From assembly GCA_015494715.1 (NCBI GenBank), contig WGAT01000071.1, forward strand, positions 1 through 64,000: a DNA stretch of 64,000 nt, given 5' to 3'. Positions 48,123 to 57,187 of the stretch are shown here, one piece after another. Source of the stretch: Campylobacterota bacterium (GTDB lineage Bacteria > Campylobacterota > Campylobacteria > Campylobacterales > Nitratiruptoraceae). The notes beneath the pieces were generated by a model, which saw only the letters and a program-made list of their open reading frames with translations, was not told where the DNA came from and did no database searches. Within the stretch, counting starts at the first letter, position 1; every line of letters begins with the position of its first letter. A program made the position numbers and the translations under genes.

Positions 48123-49540
48123 ACGATGATCACCGACTTTATTTCCGTAAACTCTTCCAAAGCAAACTTTGGCCCTTCTCTGCCGATTCCTGAAAGTTTT
48201 ACCCCCCCATAGGGCTGGATGTCAAAGCGCAGGGTCGGAATGTCGTTAATCACCACCCCTCCAGCCTCGGCATCCTCCACAAATCGCTTGATCAACTCGA
48301 TATCTTTGGTAAAGATGGAAAACTGCAGCCCATACGGCGAGTCGTTCATCTTGGCTATCGCCTCTTCGTAGCCGCTCACTTTCACTAGACTTACGATCGG
48401 AGCAAAGACCTCCTCGCATACAATTGGCATATCCTCTCGCACATCGGCTAAAATCGCAGGATAAAAATAGCGTCCCTCCCGCTTGCCTTCTAAGATTGGC
48501 CTAGCACCGGCTTGTATGGCACTTTCGACCCAACGCTGGGCCCTTTTGGCCGCCTCTTCGTTGATAAGGGGCCCCATAAAGGTATCGGGCTCGTACGGAT
48601 CGCCCACTTTGAGCCCTTTGGTATCTTTGGCAAGAGTCTGGGCAAACTCCTCGTAGACGCTCTCGTGTACGTAAATACGCTGCAAACTGATACAGACCTG
48701 TCCGCTATTGACAAAAGCCCCCACAGCGCAGCGAGAAGCCGCTTGGGCGATATCTGCGTTTTGGTCGATATAGGTAGCGGCGTTGCCGCCAAGCTCTAGA
48801 CTAAGTCTTTTGATGCCAGCCCTTTGCGTAATGATACGCCCTACTTGCACGCTTCCGGTGAAGCTAATCTTGCTAGGGATGGGACTGCTCACCAGCGCAT
48901 CGCCAACCTCAGCGTCCCCATAGACGACGCTGAGCATATCGGGTACGGCGTAGTTGCTCTCAATAAAGAGTTTAGCAAGATTATATCCGGTCAGCGGGGC
49001 TTCGGGAGTTGGTTTGTAGACAATGGCGTTGCCTGCCACAAGACCCGGGGCTAGCTTGTGAGCCGAGAGATTGAGAGGAAAATTAAAAGGGGTGATAGCC
49101 ACGGCCACGCCCACGGGCACTCGCTTGTAAAAACTCATCGTCGCCCTGCCGCTTGGCGTAGCGTCGGTGTTGATAGTCTCTCCCATCATTGATACGGCAA
49201 AATCGGCACTTAGCTCTATCGTCTCGATCGCTCTTTGCACCTCCACACGGCTAAAAGCGATCGGTTTGCCGATCTCTTTGGTGATGGTAAGAGCAAACTC
49301 CTCCTTTTGCTCTTTGAGGCTATGCGCCACATCCCTTAACCAAGCTATACGCTGGGAGAGGGGAACTTTATTGTTATGTTTTTTAAAGGCTTTTTGGGCG
49401 ATTTGCAACGCTTTTTGTGCGTCTTGGGCGTCACATAGGGGATAGTAGCCCTCGATTTTATCGTTAAACGGGCTTTTGACCGGCGCTTTTTGCTCCTTGG
49501 TAGCGGGAGTCGATCCAAAGTATATTTTGGCCTCTTGCAT
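48119..49540 (-). CDS. NAD(P)-dependent aldehyde dehydrogenase
   Basis: A 473-residue ALDH. Cofactor site ITPFNFPLNLSAHKLAPGLVAGNAIVYKP, FTGSVQVGR, catalytic Glu in LELGGNAA near 250 and catalytic Cys in NSGQVCISLQR near 284. Similar proteins act on lactaldehyde, glycolaldehyde or non-phosphorylating glyceraldehyde-3-phosphate; the substrate cannot be set from sequence. ATGA overlap with the regulator. Confidence 0.9.
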   Translation of the reverse strand: MQEAKIYFGSTPATKEQKAPVKSPFNDKIEGYYPLCDAQDAQKALQIAQKAFKKHNNKVPLSQRIAWLRDVAHSLKEQKEEFALTITKEIGKPIAFSRVEVQRAIETIELSADFAVSMMGETINTDATPSGRATMSFYKRVPVGVAVAITPFNFPLNLSAHKLAPGLVAGNAIVYKPTPEAPLTGYNLAKLFIESNYAVPDMLSVVYGDAEVGDALVSSPIPSKISFTGSVQVGRIITQRAGIKRLSLELGGNAATYIDQNADIAQAASRCAVGAFVNSGQVCISLQRIYVHESVYEEFAQTLAKDTKGLKVGDPYEPDTFMGPLINEEAAKRAQRWVESAIQAGARPILEGKREGRYFYPAILADVREDMPIVCEEVFAPIVSLVKVSGYEEAIAKMNDSPYGLQFSIFTKDIELIKRFVEDAEAGGVVINDIPTLRFDIQPYGGVKLSGIGREGPKFALEEFTEIKSVIIV

Positions 49541-49566
49541 GACAATCCTTTAAGCCGTTTTTGTCC

Positions 49567-49572
49567 ATTATA
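49567..49572 (-). promoter_or_regulatory. -10 box of the aldehyde dehydrogenase operon
   Basis: TATAAT on the minus strand preceded by TTGGC, 27 bases before the ALDH ATG. It would drive ALDH, the regulator, DUF523 and bcp. Confidence 0.5.
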
Positions 49573-49626
49573 GCCAATTTCTTTTTAAACAATTTTTTGA
49601 TAGACTAAGCCTCAATTCGAGCAAAA

Positions 49627-49675
49627 ACCCTAATCGCCTAAGAGAATGCTTGGAGCGCATCCCTTTAGGGTTTGA
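49627..49675 (+). promoter_or_regulatory. long hairpin in the ilvE leader
   Basis: AAACCCTAA (49627-49635) and TTAGGGTTT (49667-49675) form a perfect 9-base stem; inside, GAATGC and GCATCC pair imperfectly over TTGGAGC. It sits 24 bases before the ilvE ATG, in the divergent gap. It has no U tract on the plus strand. It may be a leader element, or a remnant; no known riboswitch is recognised. Confidence 0.4.
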
Positions 49676-49698
49676 GACACTTTGCTACAAGGAACCAT

Positions 49699-50622
49699 AT
49701 GGAAAAGGCCAAGTATATTTGGATGAACGGCAAGTTTGTGGAGTGGGATGAGGCAAAAGTGCACGTCCTTACCCATACGCTTCACTATGGCAACGGAGTC
49801 TTTGAGGGGACAAGAGCCTACCAGACCCAAAAGGGGCTGGCTATCTTCCGCCTACGAGACCACACCAAACGACTCCTCAACTCCGCCAAGATCACCGCCA
49901 TCAAGGTCCCCTATTCCCTTGAAGAGCTCGAGAACGCCCAAATTGAGCTGCTTCGCAAAAACGAGTTTGACGGCAATGTCTATATCCGTCCGCTGGTCTA
50001 TTTAGGCTACGGGGTGATGGGCCTGTACCATATCAACGCTCCCGTCGAAGTTGCCATAGCGGCGTGGAAATGGGGAGCGTATTTAGGAGACGAGGGGTTA
50101 GAAAAAGGCATTCGGGTCAAAGTGAGCTCTTTTGCTAGAAACAGCGTCAAATCGACTATGGGCAAAGCCAAAGCCGTAGCCAACTACCTCAACTCCCAAA
50201 TGGCCAAATACGAAGCCGTCATCGCCGGATATGAGGAGGCTTTGCTACTCGATGAAGAGGGATTCGTGGCAGAGGGCAGCGGAGAGTGCATCTTTATCGT
50301 ACGAGACGGCGTGCTTATTACCCCGCCAAACGACAACTCCCTTGAGTCCATCACACAAGATACGGTACTGCGCCTAGCCAAAGACAAGGGTATTCCTATC
50401 CAGCGGCGACGGGTTACGAGAGATGAGGTCTATATCGCCGATGAGGCCTTTTTTACGGGTACCGCCGCAGAAGTAACCCCCATACGGGAGGTAGATGGAC
50501 GAATGATTGGCGAGGGCAAAAGAGGCCCCTTGACCAAAGAGCTCCAAAAAGCTTACTTCGATGTGGTCTATGGGCGTAATCTTGACTATGAACATATGCT
50601 TACCTATATCCAAGGAGAATAG
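49699..50622 (+). CDS. ilvE: branched-chain amino acid aminotransferase
   Basis: PLP fold type IV, last step of Val, Leu and Ile synthesis. HTLHYGNGVFEGTRAY, VYIRPLVYLGYG, the PLP Lys in VKSTMGKAKAVANYLNSQMAK and EGSGECIFIVRDG are diagnostic. The ATG at 49699 after AAGGAACC gives 307 residues; the ORF-track start nine codons upstream is within the hairpin leader. SPFH gene starts immediately after the stop, as in C. jejuni. Confidence 0.95.
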   Translation: MEKAKYIWMNGKFVEWDEAKVHVLTHTLHYGNGVFEGTRAYQTQKGLAIFRLRDHTKRLLNSAKITAIKVPYSLEELENAQIELLRKNEFDGNVYIRPLVYLGYGVMGLYHINAPVEVAIAAWKWGAYLGDEGLEKGIRVKVSSFARNSVKSTMGKAKAVANYLNSQMAKYEAVIAGYEEALLLDEEGFVAEGSGECIFIVRDGVLITPPNDNSLESITQDTVLRLAKDKGIPIQRRRVTRDEVYIADEAFFTGTAAEVTPIREVDGRMIGEGKRGPLTKELQKAYFDVVYGRNLDYEHMLTYIQGE

Positions 50623-51678
50623 ATGCCAGCCGATTTCAACGAATACTTTAAAAACAAGATGGATCAAGAAGAGAGTCCTCCTCAAAAATCTTTCAACGAT
50701 TTTGGGAAAAAAGCGACGATCATCTATGTCCTTTTGGCGCTTGCGGTACTGCTTATCGTCGCCAAGCCTTATACCATCATACAATCTGGAGAAGTTGGCA
50801 TTAAAGTAACGGCTGGAAAATTTGACCCCATTCCACTAGAGCCGGGTATGCACTTTTACATCCCCGGCATCCAAAAGATCATCAAAGTCGATACGAAAGT
50901 ACGGATCATCAACTACAAAAGCGAAAAGGATACCGCTTTTGGCAATCTCAACGAAGGGATTATCGAAAAACCCGCCATCACCGTGCTCGACGCGAGAGGA
51001 TTGCCCGTAAGCATCGATCTAACGGTCCAGTACCGCCTCAACCCCGCCAACGCTCCCCAAACCATCGCCACGTGGGGACTCAGCTGGGAAGAAAAACTCA
51101 TCAACGCCGTCGTACGAGAGGTGGTGCGCAATGTTATTGGCCGCTACAAAGCCGAAGAGCTGCCAATCAAACGCAACGAGATCGCCGCTTTGATTGAACA
51201 AAAGATCAGGGAAAAGATCGATAGCTTCAAAAACAAGCCAGTCTTCTTAGAATCGGTCCAGCTGCGTGAGATCAACCTGCCGCCAAAGATCAAAGAGCAG
51301 ATCGAGCGAGTCCAAATCGCCAAACAAGAGGCCCAGCGGATGAAGTATGAAGTAGAAAAGGCCAAACAAGAGGCCCAAAAACGAGCGGCCCAAGCCAAAG
51401 GCGAAGCCGAAGCCAAAAAGATCAAAGCCCAAGGGGAAGCCGATCGTATCATGATCGAAGCCAAAGCAAAAGCCCAAGCTAACAAAGCGATCGCCCAAAG
51501 CGTCACCGAACCGCTTCTAAGACTTCGCCAAATCGAGGTACAGGGCAAATTCAACGAAGCCCTCAAAGCCAACAAAGACGCCAAGATCTTTTTGACTCCC
51601 GGCGGAGCCGTACCAAACATCTGGATCGATACCAAAAGCAAAGAGCGAGCTGCCAATCTCGCTCAGGAGCAGCAATGA
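50623..51678 (+). CDS. SPFH/prohibitin-family membrane protein
   Basis: A 351-residue HflK/prohibitin-like protein. A disordered start is followed by one membrane helix (TIIYVLLALAVLLIVA, about 31-46), an SPFH domain (IIQSGEVGIKVTAGK to about 240) and a long Ala/Lys/Glu/Gln coiled coil (about 235-300). Such proteins form membrane-bound rings or cages with chaperone or protease-modulating roles. Overlaps hisIE by four bases. Confidence 0.88.
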   Translation: MPADFNEYFKNKMDQEESPPQKSFNDFGKKATIIYVLLALAVLLIVAKPYTIIQSGEVGIKVTAGKFDPIPLEPGMHFYIPGIQKIIKVDTKVRIINYKSEKDTAFGNLNEGIIEKPAITVLDARGLPVSIDLTVQYRLNPANAPQTIATWGLSWEEKLINAVVREVVRNVIGRYKAEELPIKRNEIAALIEQKIREKIDSFKNKPVFLESVQLREINLPPKIKEQIERVQIAKQEAQRMKYEVEKAKQEAQKRAAQAKGEAEAKKIKAQGEADRIMIEAKAKAQANKAIAQSVTEPLLRLRQIEVQGKFNEALKANKDAKIFLTPGGAVPNIWIDTKSKERAANLAQEQQ

Positions 51679-52349
51679 ACTATCACATAGATTGGCAAAA
51701 AAATCCTCTCATCCCCGTCATCGTCCAAGATGAGGAGAGTAAAGAGGTGCTGATGCTCGCCTATATGAACGAGGAGGCTTTTTACAAGAGTCTCCAAACA
51801 GGCTTGGCCCACTACTATTCTAGAAGTCGTCAAAAGCTATGGAAAAAGGGCGAGAGCAGCGGCAATATCCAAAAGATAAAGAGTATGCGCCTCGATTGCG
51901 ATAGCGACGCTTTGGTGCTGGAGGTAGAACAGAGGGGGCCAGCGTGCCATACCGGACGCAAAAGCTGCTTTTATAAAGATGTCCAAACCGGACAAATCAC
52001 TAGCAAACCCGAACAAGAGCCAGCTCAGATGTACGAAGATATTATCGATCTGCTCTACCATACCATTCAAGAGAAAAAGGAGGCCGATCCCTCCCGCTCG
52101 TGGACGGCTACACTTTTTAGCAAAGGAGAAAACACCATACTCAAAAAGGTCGCCGAAGAGGCTGCGGAGTTTTGCCTTGCCGTTAAAGATAAGCAAAAAG
52201 AGCAGATTATCTACGAATGCGCCGATATGGTCTATCATACTCTTGTGGCTCTGGCTTTAGAGGATATCTCCCCCGATCTGATACGCCAAGAGCTCAAGCG
52301 CCGCTTTGGCACAAGCGGTATAGAAGAAAAAAGGAGTCGTAAAAAATGA
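51675..52349 (+). CDS. hisIE: phosphoribosyl-AMP cyclohydrolase / phosphoribosyl-ATP pyrophosphatase
   Basis: Bifunctional histidine enzyme, 224 residues. HisI part: MLAYMNEEAF, YYSRSRQKLWKKGESSGN, DCDSDALVLEVEQRGPACHTGRKSCF with the zinc cysteines. HisE part from about 120: SWTATLFSKGENTILKKVAEEAAEF. Its start overlaps the SPFH stop (ATGA) and its end the RNase T2 start. Confidence 0.96.
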   Translation: MNYHIDWQKNPLIPVIVQDEESKEVLMLAYMNEEAFYKSLQTGLAHYYSRSRQKLWKKGESSGNIQKIKSMRLDCDSDALVLEVEQRGPACHTGRKSCFYKDVQTGQITSKPEQEPAQMYEDIIDLLYHTIQEKKEADPSRSWTATLFSKGENTILKKVAEEAAEFCLAVKDKQKEQIIYECADMVYHTLVALALEDISPDLIRQELKRRFGTSGIEEKRSRKK

Positions 52350-53005
52350 AAAAGTTCCTCTTGCCCTTTCTTTTCGTTTTATCTTTGTTGGCCAATCCCA
52401 TCGACGGGACCCTCGCCGTTATGTGGTATCCCTCGGTATGCAAGGTAGAGCGTTATGTAGCGTGCAGACGGCCTTTGCCTTTTTGGATGCACAACTTCAC
52501 CCTCCACGGCCTTTGGCCAAAAAAGCAGTACTGCCATGTACCCGCACGCCTCAAAATGCTGGATAAAAAAGGGGCGTGGAAAAAGATCCCCCTCAAAATT
52601 CCTCCTTCTTTAGAGGAGCTTTTACTTCGCTATATGCCAGGAACCATTGGCGGACTACACAAACACGAGTGGGTCAAACACGGCAGCTGTTACAGCTCCT
52701 CTCCAGAGGTCTACTTTCTTGATTCCATCGCTTTAGTCGAGCAGCTGAACAAAACGCCCATAAGGGACTTTTTCGTAGAGCACAGAGGTAAACGCATCCA
52801 AACCTACAAAATCCGTCGACTTTTTGACAAAGTCTACTTTAAAGGGGCTGGGAAAAGAGTAAAATTTGTCTGTAAAGATGGCTATCTTACACAGATGTAT
52901 ATTCGTCTCAAAGGAAACCTCTCACCCCAAACGCCCCTTGAGCGCCTTTTGCGACACGCAAGACCAACACGCCGAGGATGTGCCAGAGGTATCATAGCTC
53001 GTTAA
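52346..53005 (+). CDS. secreted ribonuclease T2 family protein
   Basis: A 219-residue RNase T2 enzyme. Signal peptide MKKFLLPFLFVLSLLA, then the two catalytic segments CAS1 (NFTLHGLWPKK) and CAS2 (HKHEWVKHGSC), both with their histidines, and the conserved Cys pairs. It should degrade RNA in the periplasm or outside, like E. coli RNase I. It is coupled to hisIE by ATGA although unrelated in function. Confidence 0.92.
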   Translation: MKKFLLPFLFVLSLLANPIDGTLAVMWYPSVCKVERYVACRRPLPFWMHNFTLHGLWPKKQYCHVPARLKMLDKKGAWKKIPLKIPPSLEELLLRYMPGTIGGLHKHEWVKHGSCYSSSPEVYFLDSIALVEQLNKTPIRDFFVEHRGKRIQTYKIRRLFDKVYFKGAGKRVKFVCKDGYLTQMYIRLKGNLSPQTPLERLLRHARPTRRGCARGIIAR

Positions 53006-53035
53006 AAAATTTTTATGCCATTTGGCTCAAATCTC

Positions 53036-53064
53036 TTGACAAATTTAAAAATAATGTGTATCAT
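53036..53064 (+). promoter_or_regulatory. consensus sigma-70 promoter of yfdX
   Basis: TTGACA (53036-53041), exactly 17 bases, then TATCAT (53059-53064), in A/T-rich surroundings 36 bases before the ATG. It is the closest match to a consensus promoter in the window. Confidence 0.75.
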
Positions 53065-53099
53065 TTCGTAACAATAAAAAAAACATAAAGGAGTCACAC

Positions 53100-53954
53100 A
53101 TGGCAAACAAACGAATGGAAGAGAAGCAAGAGGTAACCCAAAAGGTTCAAGAGGCCAAAGATCAATACGTAGGCAAAAAAGATCAAGAGATCTCCCAAGA
53201 AGCGGTTGAAGCGGTCAATATGATGGTAGAGGTGATCGAGCACCTCAAGGAAAAAGATAAGCAAAAAGCCCTTGAGACTATCGAAAAAGTCCTCGGTAAA
53301 CTAGAGGTTCAAATCAGAAGAGAGCCCGAGCTTCAACTTGTACCGGTAAATGTACAAGAGCAGATCATTGACTTCCCGGGTACAATAGAAGATGCCGTTG
53401 CGGCTAGAAAAGTGGTTCAAAAGCTGCTTAAAGAAGAGGAAGTACAAAAAGCAAGAGATATTATGCTCAATCTTGCGAGCGAGCTTGATATTATCGTTAC
53501 GGCACTGCCTATCGTCACCTATCCAGAAGCGATCAAAGCTATCATTCCTCTTATCGAAGAGGATAAATTTGACGAGGCTATCGCTTTGTTGGTGGAAGTT
53601 CTTGAGACACTTGTTGTCGAAAAGATCGTCATTCCGTTGCCAATTCTCAGAGCGGAGCAAGCGATTATTCGAGCCAGCGAGCTCACAAAAGACAAAGAGG
53701 CGCAAAACAAAGAGGAGCTCAAAGAGTTGCTCGCATACGCAAAAGAGCAGCTGCTACTCGCACAAGCTTTGGGCTATGGCAAAGTCAAAGAGGATTACAA
53801 ACCGCTTCTTGATGAGATCGAAAAAATCCAAAAAGCGCTAGAGAGCGGAGAGAGCACCAAAAACATTTTTGAAAATCTTCGCAATATGCTCACCTCTTTT
53901 ATGGGAGGTTTCAACAAACCCAAAGCTCCCACACAGATGCCAAAAAGCGAATAA
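53100..53954 (+). CDS. YfdX-family protein
   Basis: A 284-residue helical cytoplasmic protein resembling YfdX. Family-like segments include ALETIEKVLGKLEVQIRREPEL near 60 and a periodic repeat of long helices (AIKAIIPLIEEDKFDEAIALLVEVLETL near 145). No signal peptide is present, unlike E. coli YfdX, which is periplasmic and acid-stress linked. AAAGGAG and a strong promoter predict high expression. The role here is not known. Confidence 0.75.
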   Translation: MANKRMEEKQEVTQKVQEAKDQYVGKKDQEISQEAVEAVNMMVEVIEHLKEKDKQKALETIEKVLGKLEVQIRREPELQLVPVNVQEQIIDFPGTIEDAVAARKVVQKLLKEEEVQKARDIMLNLASELDIIVTALPIVTYPEAIKAIIPLIEEDKFDEAIALLVEVLETLVVEKIVIPLPILRAEQAIIRASELTKDKEAQNKEELKELLAYAKEQLLLAQALGYGKVKEDYKPLLDEIEKIQKALESGESTKNIFENLRNMLTSFMGGFNKPKAPTQMPKSE

Positions 53955-54007
53955 TACGCACTGGCTTCCCTCGACCGGGATCTTGATCCGACTCAAAGAG
54001 AACAAAA

Positions 54008-54036
54008 GCGCGGGGTTTAGGCCCTGCGCCTCTTTT
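54008..54036 (+). terminator. terminator after yfdX
   Basis: GCGCGGGG (54008-54015), loop TTTAGG and CCCTGCGC (54022-54029), an 8-base stem with one G-U pair, followed by CTCTTTT. It lies 54 bases past the yfdX stop. Confidence 0.7.
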
Positions 54037-54124
54037 CTCCAATACCTCTTTCCTTACATTTGGCCAAGCCTAGGTTTAAACTTTGCTATTTAGCGATTAA
54101 GAAAAATTTGAAGCGGCTCAACGC

Positions 54125-55078
54125 TCAGTAACGCAACCCCATTTTAGCCAATGCGGCTCTAATAGCTCGCATTTGAGCGTTTTTGTTAGCACACCACTTT
54201 GGAGCCAAGAGGGTGCTATCGCCAATTCCTGCCGTCACACGCTGGACGATCATATCCCGAGGCAGTATCTCAAAGGCTTTTTGTAAAGTATCTATATACT
54301 CTTCAAGAGTGATGGGGGTAAAGCGTCCCTTTAAAAAGTCTGCGGCCAGAGCCGTATTTTTGACCACATAAAGCGGATGGATCTTGACCGAGTCGATCCC
54401 CCACTCCACCGCTTTTTGGACGGTGGTAAGCATCATTTCTTGGCTCTCCCCCGGCAATCCAAAGATCAAGTGGCCACAGACTTTAAGCCCCTTGTCTTTA
54501 CTTTTTTTTATCCATCGCTCAACGCTGGCAACATCATGTCCGCGGTTGATACGCTCAAGCGTCGTATCAAATACACTTTGTATCCCATACTCGATCCAGA
54601 TTTCACGATCTTTGGAGAGCTCCACCAAATAATCAAGGATCTCTTCGGTGACGCTATCGCTTCTTGTACCGATACTAAGCCCTACACATTTAGGCTGAAT
54701 AAGAGCCTTTTCATATAGGCGTTTAAGGGTATCAAAAGGGGCGTAGGTATTGGTAAAAGCTTGAAAGTAGGCCAAAAAAGCCTCATAGCCCCTAGACTCG
54801 TAATAACCCGCAGTAGCTTGGTATTGATGTGCAATCTCTTGGAGTTGACGATCTAAAAGAGGATTTTCTTTAGAATCTGGACTGAGGAAAACTTTCTTCG
54901 TCCTTGCCAGATTGGGGCTAAAAGATTCGTTTTCGCAAAAGGTACATCCCCCCTTAGCTACCCGTCCATCAATATTGGGACAGGTAAAGCCAGAGAGCCC
55001 TAGAGGTATCTTTTTAACACGCTTTTTGTAGCGCCGCTTTAGATAGCGACCAAAGGTGAGGACATCACGCACGCTCAT
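54125..55078 (-). CDS. TIGR01212-type radical SAM protein (YhcC family)
   Basis: A 317-residue radical SAM protein. The cluster cysteines are in TCPNIDGRVAKGGCTFCENESF near 33-50, with the wider first spacing of this family and of Elp3-like enzymes. LSIGTRSDSVTEEI, WIEYGIQSV and GLPGES follow in the SAM barrel. Substrate unknown. It overlaps the purF end by four bases. Confidence 0.88.
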   Translation of the reverse strand: MSVRDVLTFGRYLKRRYKKRVKKIPLGLSGFTCPNIDGRVAKGGCTFCENESFSPNLARTKKVFLSPDSKENPLLDRQLQEIAHQYQATAGYYESRGYEAFLAYFQAFTNTYAPFDTLKRLYEKALIQPKCVGLSIGTRSDSVTEEILDYLVELSKDREIWIEYGIQSVFDTTLERINRGHDVASVERWIKKSKDKGLKVCGHLIFGLPGESQEMMLTTVQKAVEWGIDSVKIHPLYVVKNTALAADFLKGRFTPITLEEYIDTLQKAFEILPRDMIVQRVTAGIGDSTLLAPKWCANKNAQMRAIRAALAKMGLRY

Positions 55079-56418
55079 GCATCCTTTGGAAGTACCGGAT
55101 AGTTGCCGTCAAAACAGGCCATACAATAGCTCAGATCATTACCCACACTACGCAAAAGGCCCTCAATAGAAAGATAGGCCAAAGTATCGGCTCCAATATA
55201 CTTTCTCGTTTCCTCCACGCTCATTCGTGAGCTAATCAACTCCTCTTTGGTTGGCGTATCGACTCCATAATAACAAGGCCCCGTGGTAGGAGGAGCCGAT
55301 ATTCTCATATGGACCTCTTTGGCACCAAACTCTTTGAGGATAGAGACAATTTTTCTACTCGTGGTCCCTCGTACGATGCTATCGTCTATGACGATGAGCC
55401 GTTTGCCTTTAATCACCTCTTTGATTGGATTGAGCTTCATCTTCACCTTAAGATCTCTGATCTCTTGCGTAGGTTCGATGAAAGTACGGCCTACATAGTG
55501 GTTTCTAATAATTCCAAGCTCAAAGGGTATTTTGCTCGCTTTAGAGTAACCAATAGCCGCGGCTACCCCGCTATCGGGCACAGGGATCACCATATCGGCC
55601 GCAACTGGATACTCTTTTGCCAACTCTTGCCCCATCGCTTTACGAAGCTTGTAGACATTTTTACCGAAAATATCGCTATCGGGCCTGGCAAAATAGATAT
55701 ATTCAAAGATACATTTAGTAGGCGTAGGTTCAAAGACTTGAATACTTCTTGGCTCTTCCCCCTCCTCAAAAACCACCAATTCTCCGGGTCTAATATCTCG
55801 CACATATTCCGCCCCTATCAGATCAAAGGCACAAGTCTCGCTGGCCACTACCCAACCATTGCCCAGCCGTCCCATCACAAGAGGGCGAAAGCCATGGGGG
55901 TCTCGCATCGCAAACATCTTTTTACGGCTCAAAAGCACCATCGAGTAGGCCCCCTCGATCTTGTGCAAAGCCTCAATGATACGATCGTACAAGTGCTCTT
56001 TTTGGCTGCGGGCGATCAGATGGATAATGTTTTCCGTATCCATAAAGGTTTGAAAGATCGCCCCTTCTTTGATGAGCTCCTTGCGTACGACCTTGGCGTT
56101 GGTGAGATTGCCGTTGTGCACCACTGCGATTTGACCCAAATCGTATCTGGCAAAAATTGGCTGAGCGTCTAGTACAGAATCCTCACCGGCAGTGGAGTAT
56201 CTCGTATGCCCTACGGCGCTGTTGCCTATGAGTTTGGAGAGCTTTTTCTCGTCAAAAACCTGCGTCACAAGCCCCCTGCCTTTGGCAATATGGATCCGCT
56301 CCCCGTCGCTGCTGGCAATCCCCGCTGCCTCCTGGCCCCTATGCTGGAGACTAAAAAGACCAAAATAGGCGTATTTGGCCGCCTCAGGGACGTTAAAAAG
56401 TCCTATGACCGAGCACAT
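55075..56418 (-). CDS. purF: amidophosphoribosyltransferase
   Basis: First committed step of purine synthesis. The N-terminal nucleophile Cys2 (MCSVIGLFN) and LQHRGQEAAGIAS form the glutaminase domain; the PRPP site is VIDDSIVRGTTSRKI near 345. 447 residues, with no propeptide. One base separates it from dapB. Confidence 0.96.
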   Translation of the reverse strand: MCSVIGLFNVPEAAKYAYFGLFSLQHRGQEAAGIASSDGERIHIAKGRGLVTQVFDEKKLSKLIGNSAVGHTRYSTAGEDSVLDAQPIFARYDLGQIAVVHNGNLTNAKVVRKELIKEGAIFQTFMDTENIIHLIARSQKEHLYDRIIEALHKIEGAYSMVLLSRKKMFAMRDPHGFRPLVMGRLGNGWVVASETCAFDLIGAEYVRDIRPGELVVFEEGEEPRSIQVFEPTPTKCIFEYIYFARPDSDIFGKNVYKLRKAMGQELAKEYPVAADMVIPVPDSGVAAAIGYSKASKIPFELGIIRNHYVGRTFIEPTQEIRDLKVKMKLNPIKEVIKGKRLIVIDDSIVRGTTSRKIVSILKEFGAKEVHMRISAPPTTGPCYYGVDTPTKEELISSRMSVEETRKYIGADTLAYLSIEGLLRSVGNDLSYCMACFDGNYPVLPKDA

Positions 56419-56419
56419 A

Positions 56420-57187
56420 TCACAGCCCCAAGCAATCGTCTATCGTATAGAGCCCCGGTTCTTGGGAGACGAGCCACTTGGCCGCTTTGATAGCCCCCTT
56501 GGCAAAGGTATCTCTGCTCGTGGCGGTATGACCCAGTTCCAAATACTCCCCATCATTGTAAAAGCCAACGGTATGGCGACCGACTATGTCGCCGCCTCGA
56601 AGAGCAAAAACCCCAATTTCTTCTTTTTTGCGCTCCCCGATATTGCCGTCTCTGCCACTGACTCGCACCTCATCTAGATCCCAACCCCTCGCCCTTGCCG
56701 CATACTCCGCAAGAGTCAAGGCCGTACCGCTTGGGGCATCCTTTTTGTGTCGGTGGTGCATCTCCACGATCTCGATATCAAAATCTCTTAGTTTCTCGCT
56801 CGTCATGGCCACAAGACGCTTCAAGATAGCGATACCCAAACTCATATTGGTAGCGTAGAGCACCGGCGCTTTTAGGGAGAGCTCTTTGATAAGGTTTTGC
56901 TGATGCTGGCTTAGTCCCGTCGTACCGCTTACCAAAGGTTTTGGAGTAATAAGGAGCCGCTCCACCAACGCCTCGGTACCTTCTGGCAAAGTAAAGTCGA
57001 TAATCACGTCGCTATGTTCAATGAGCGTATCGATGTCGTTGGTCACCACCGCTTCTGGCACCTCCATATCGATACCCTCTAGCACATGCACCGCACTGAC
57101 TTTGGCCACATCGTCTTTTTTGAGATTTTGAATAAGCAAACTGCCTACCCGTCCGCTTCCTCCATAGATTCCTACATTCAACATCAC
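56420..57187 (-). CDS. dapB: 4-hydroxy-tetrahydrodipicolinate reductase
   Basis: Lysine and diaminopimelate pathway reductase, 255 residues. [14 protein letters not shown] binds NAD(P)H, VSGTTGLS follows, and [20 protein letters not shown] carries the catalytic His pair and Lys. It overlaps the trxB stop (ATGA), an order also present in H. pylori and C. jejuni relatives only in part. Confidence 0.96.
   Translation of the reverse strand: MMLNVGIYGGSGRVGSLLIQNLKKDDVAKVSAVHVLEGIDMEVPEAVVTNDIDTLIEHSDVIIDFTLPEGTEALVERLLITPKPLVSGTTGLSQHQQNLIKELSLKAPVLYATNMSLGIAILKRLVAMTSEKLRDFDIEIVEMHHRHKKDAPSGTALTLAEYAARARGWDLDEVRVSGRDGNIGERKKEEIGVFALRGGDIVGRHTVGFYNDGEYLELGHTATSRDTFAKGAIKAAKWLVSQEPGLYTIDDCLGL

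Noticed and set aside
55309-56172. 287-codon plus-strand ORF opposite purF
   Set aside because: Shadow of purF, which has complete catalytic motifs.
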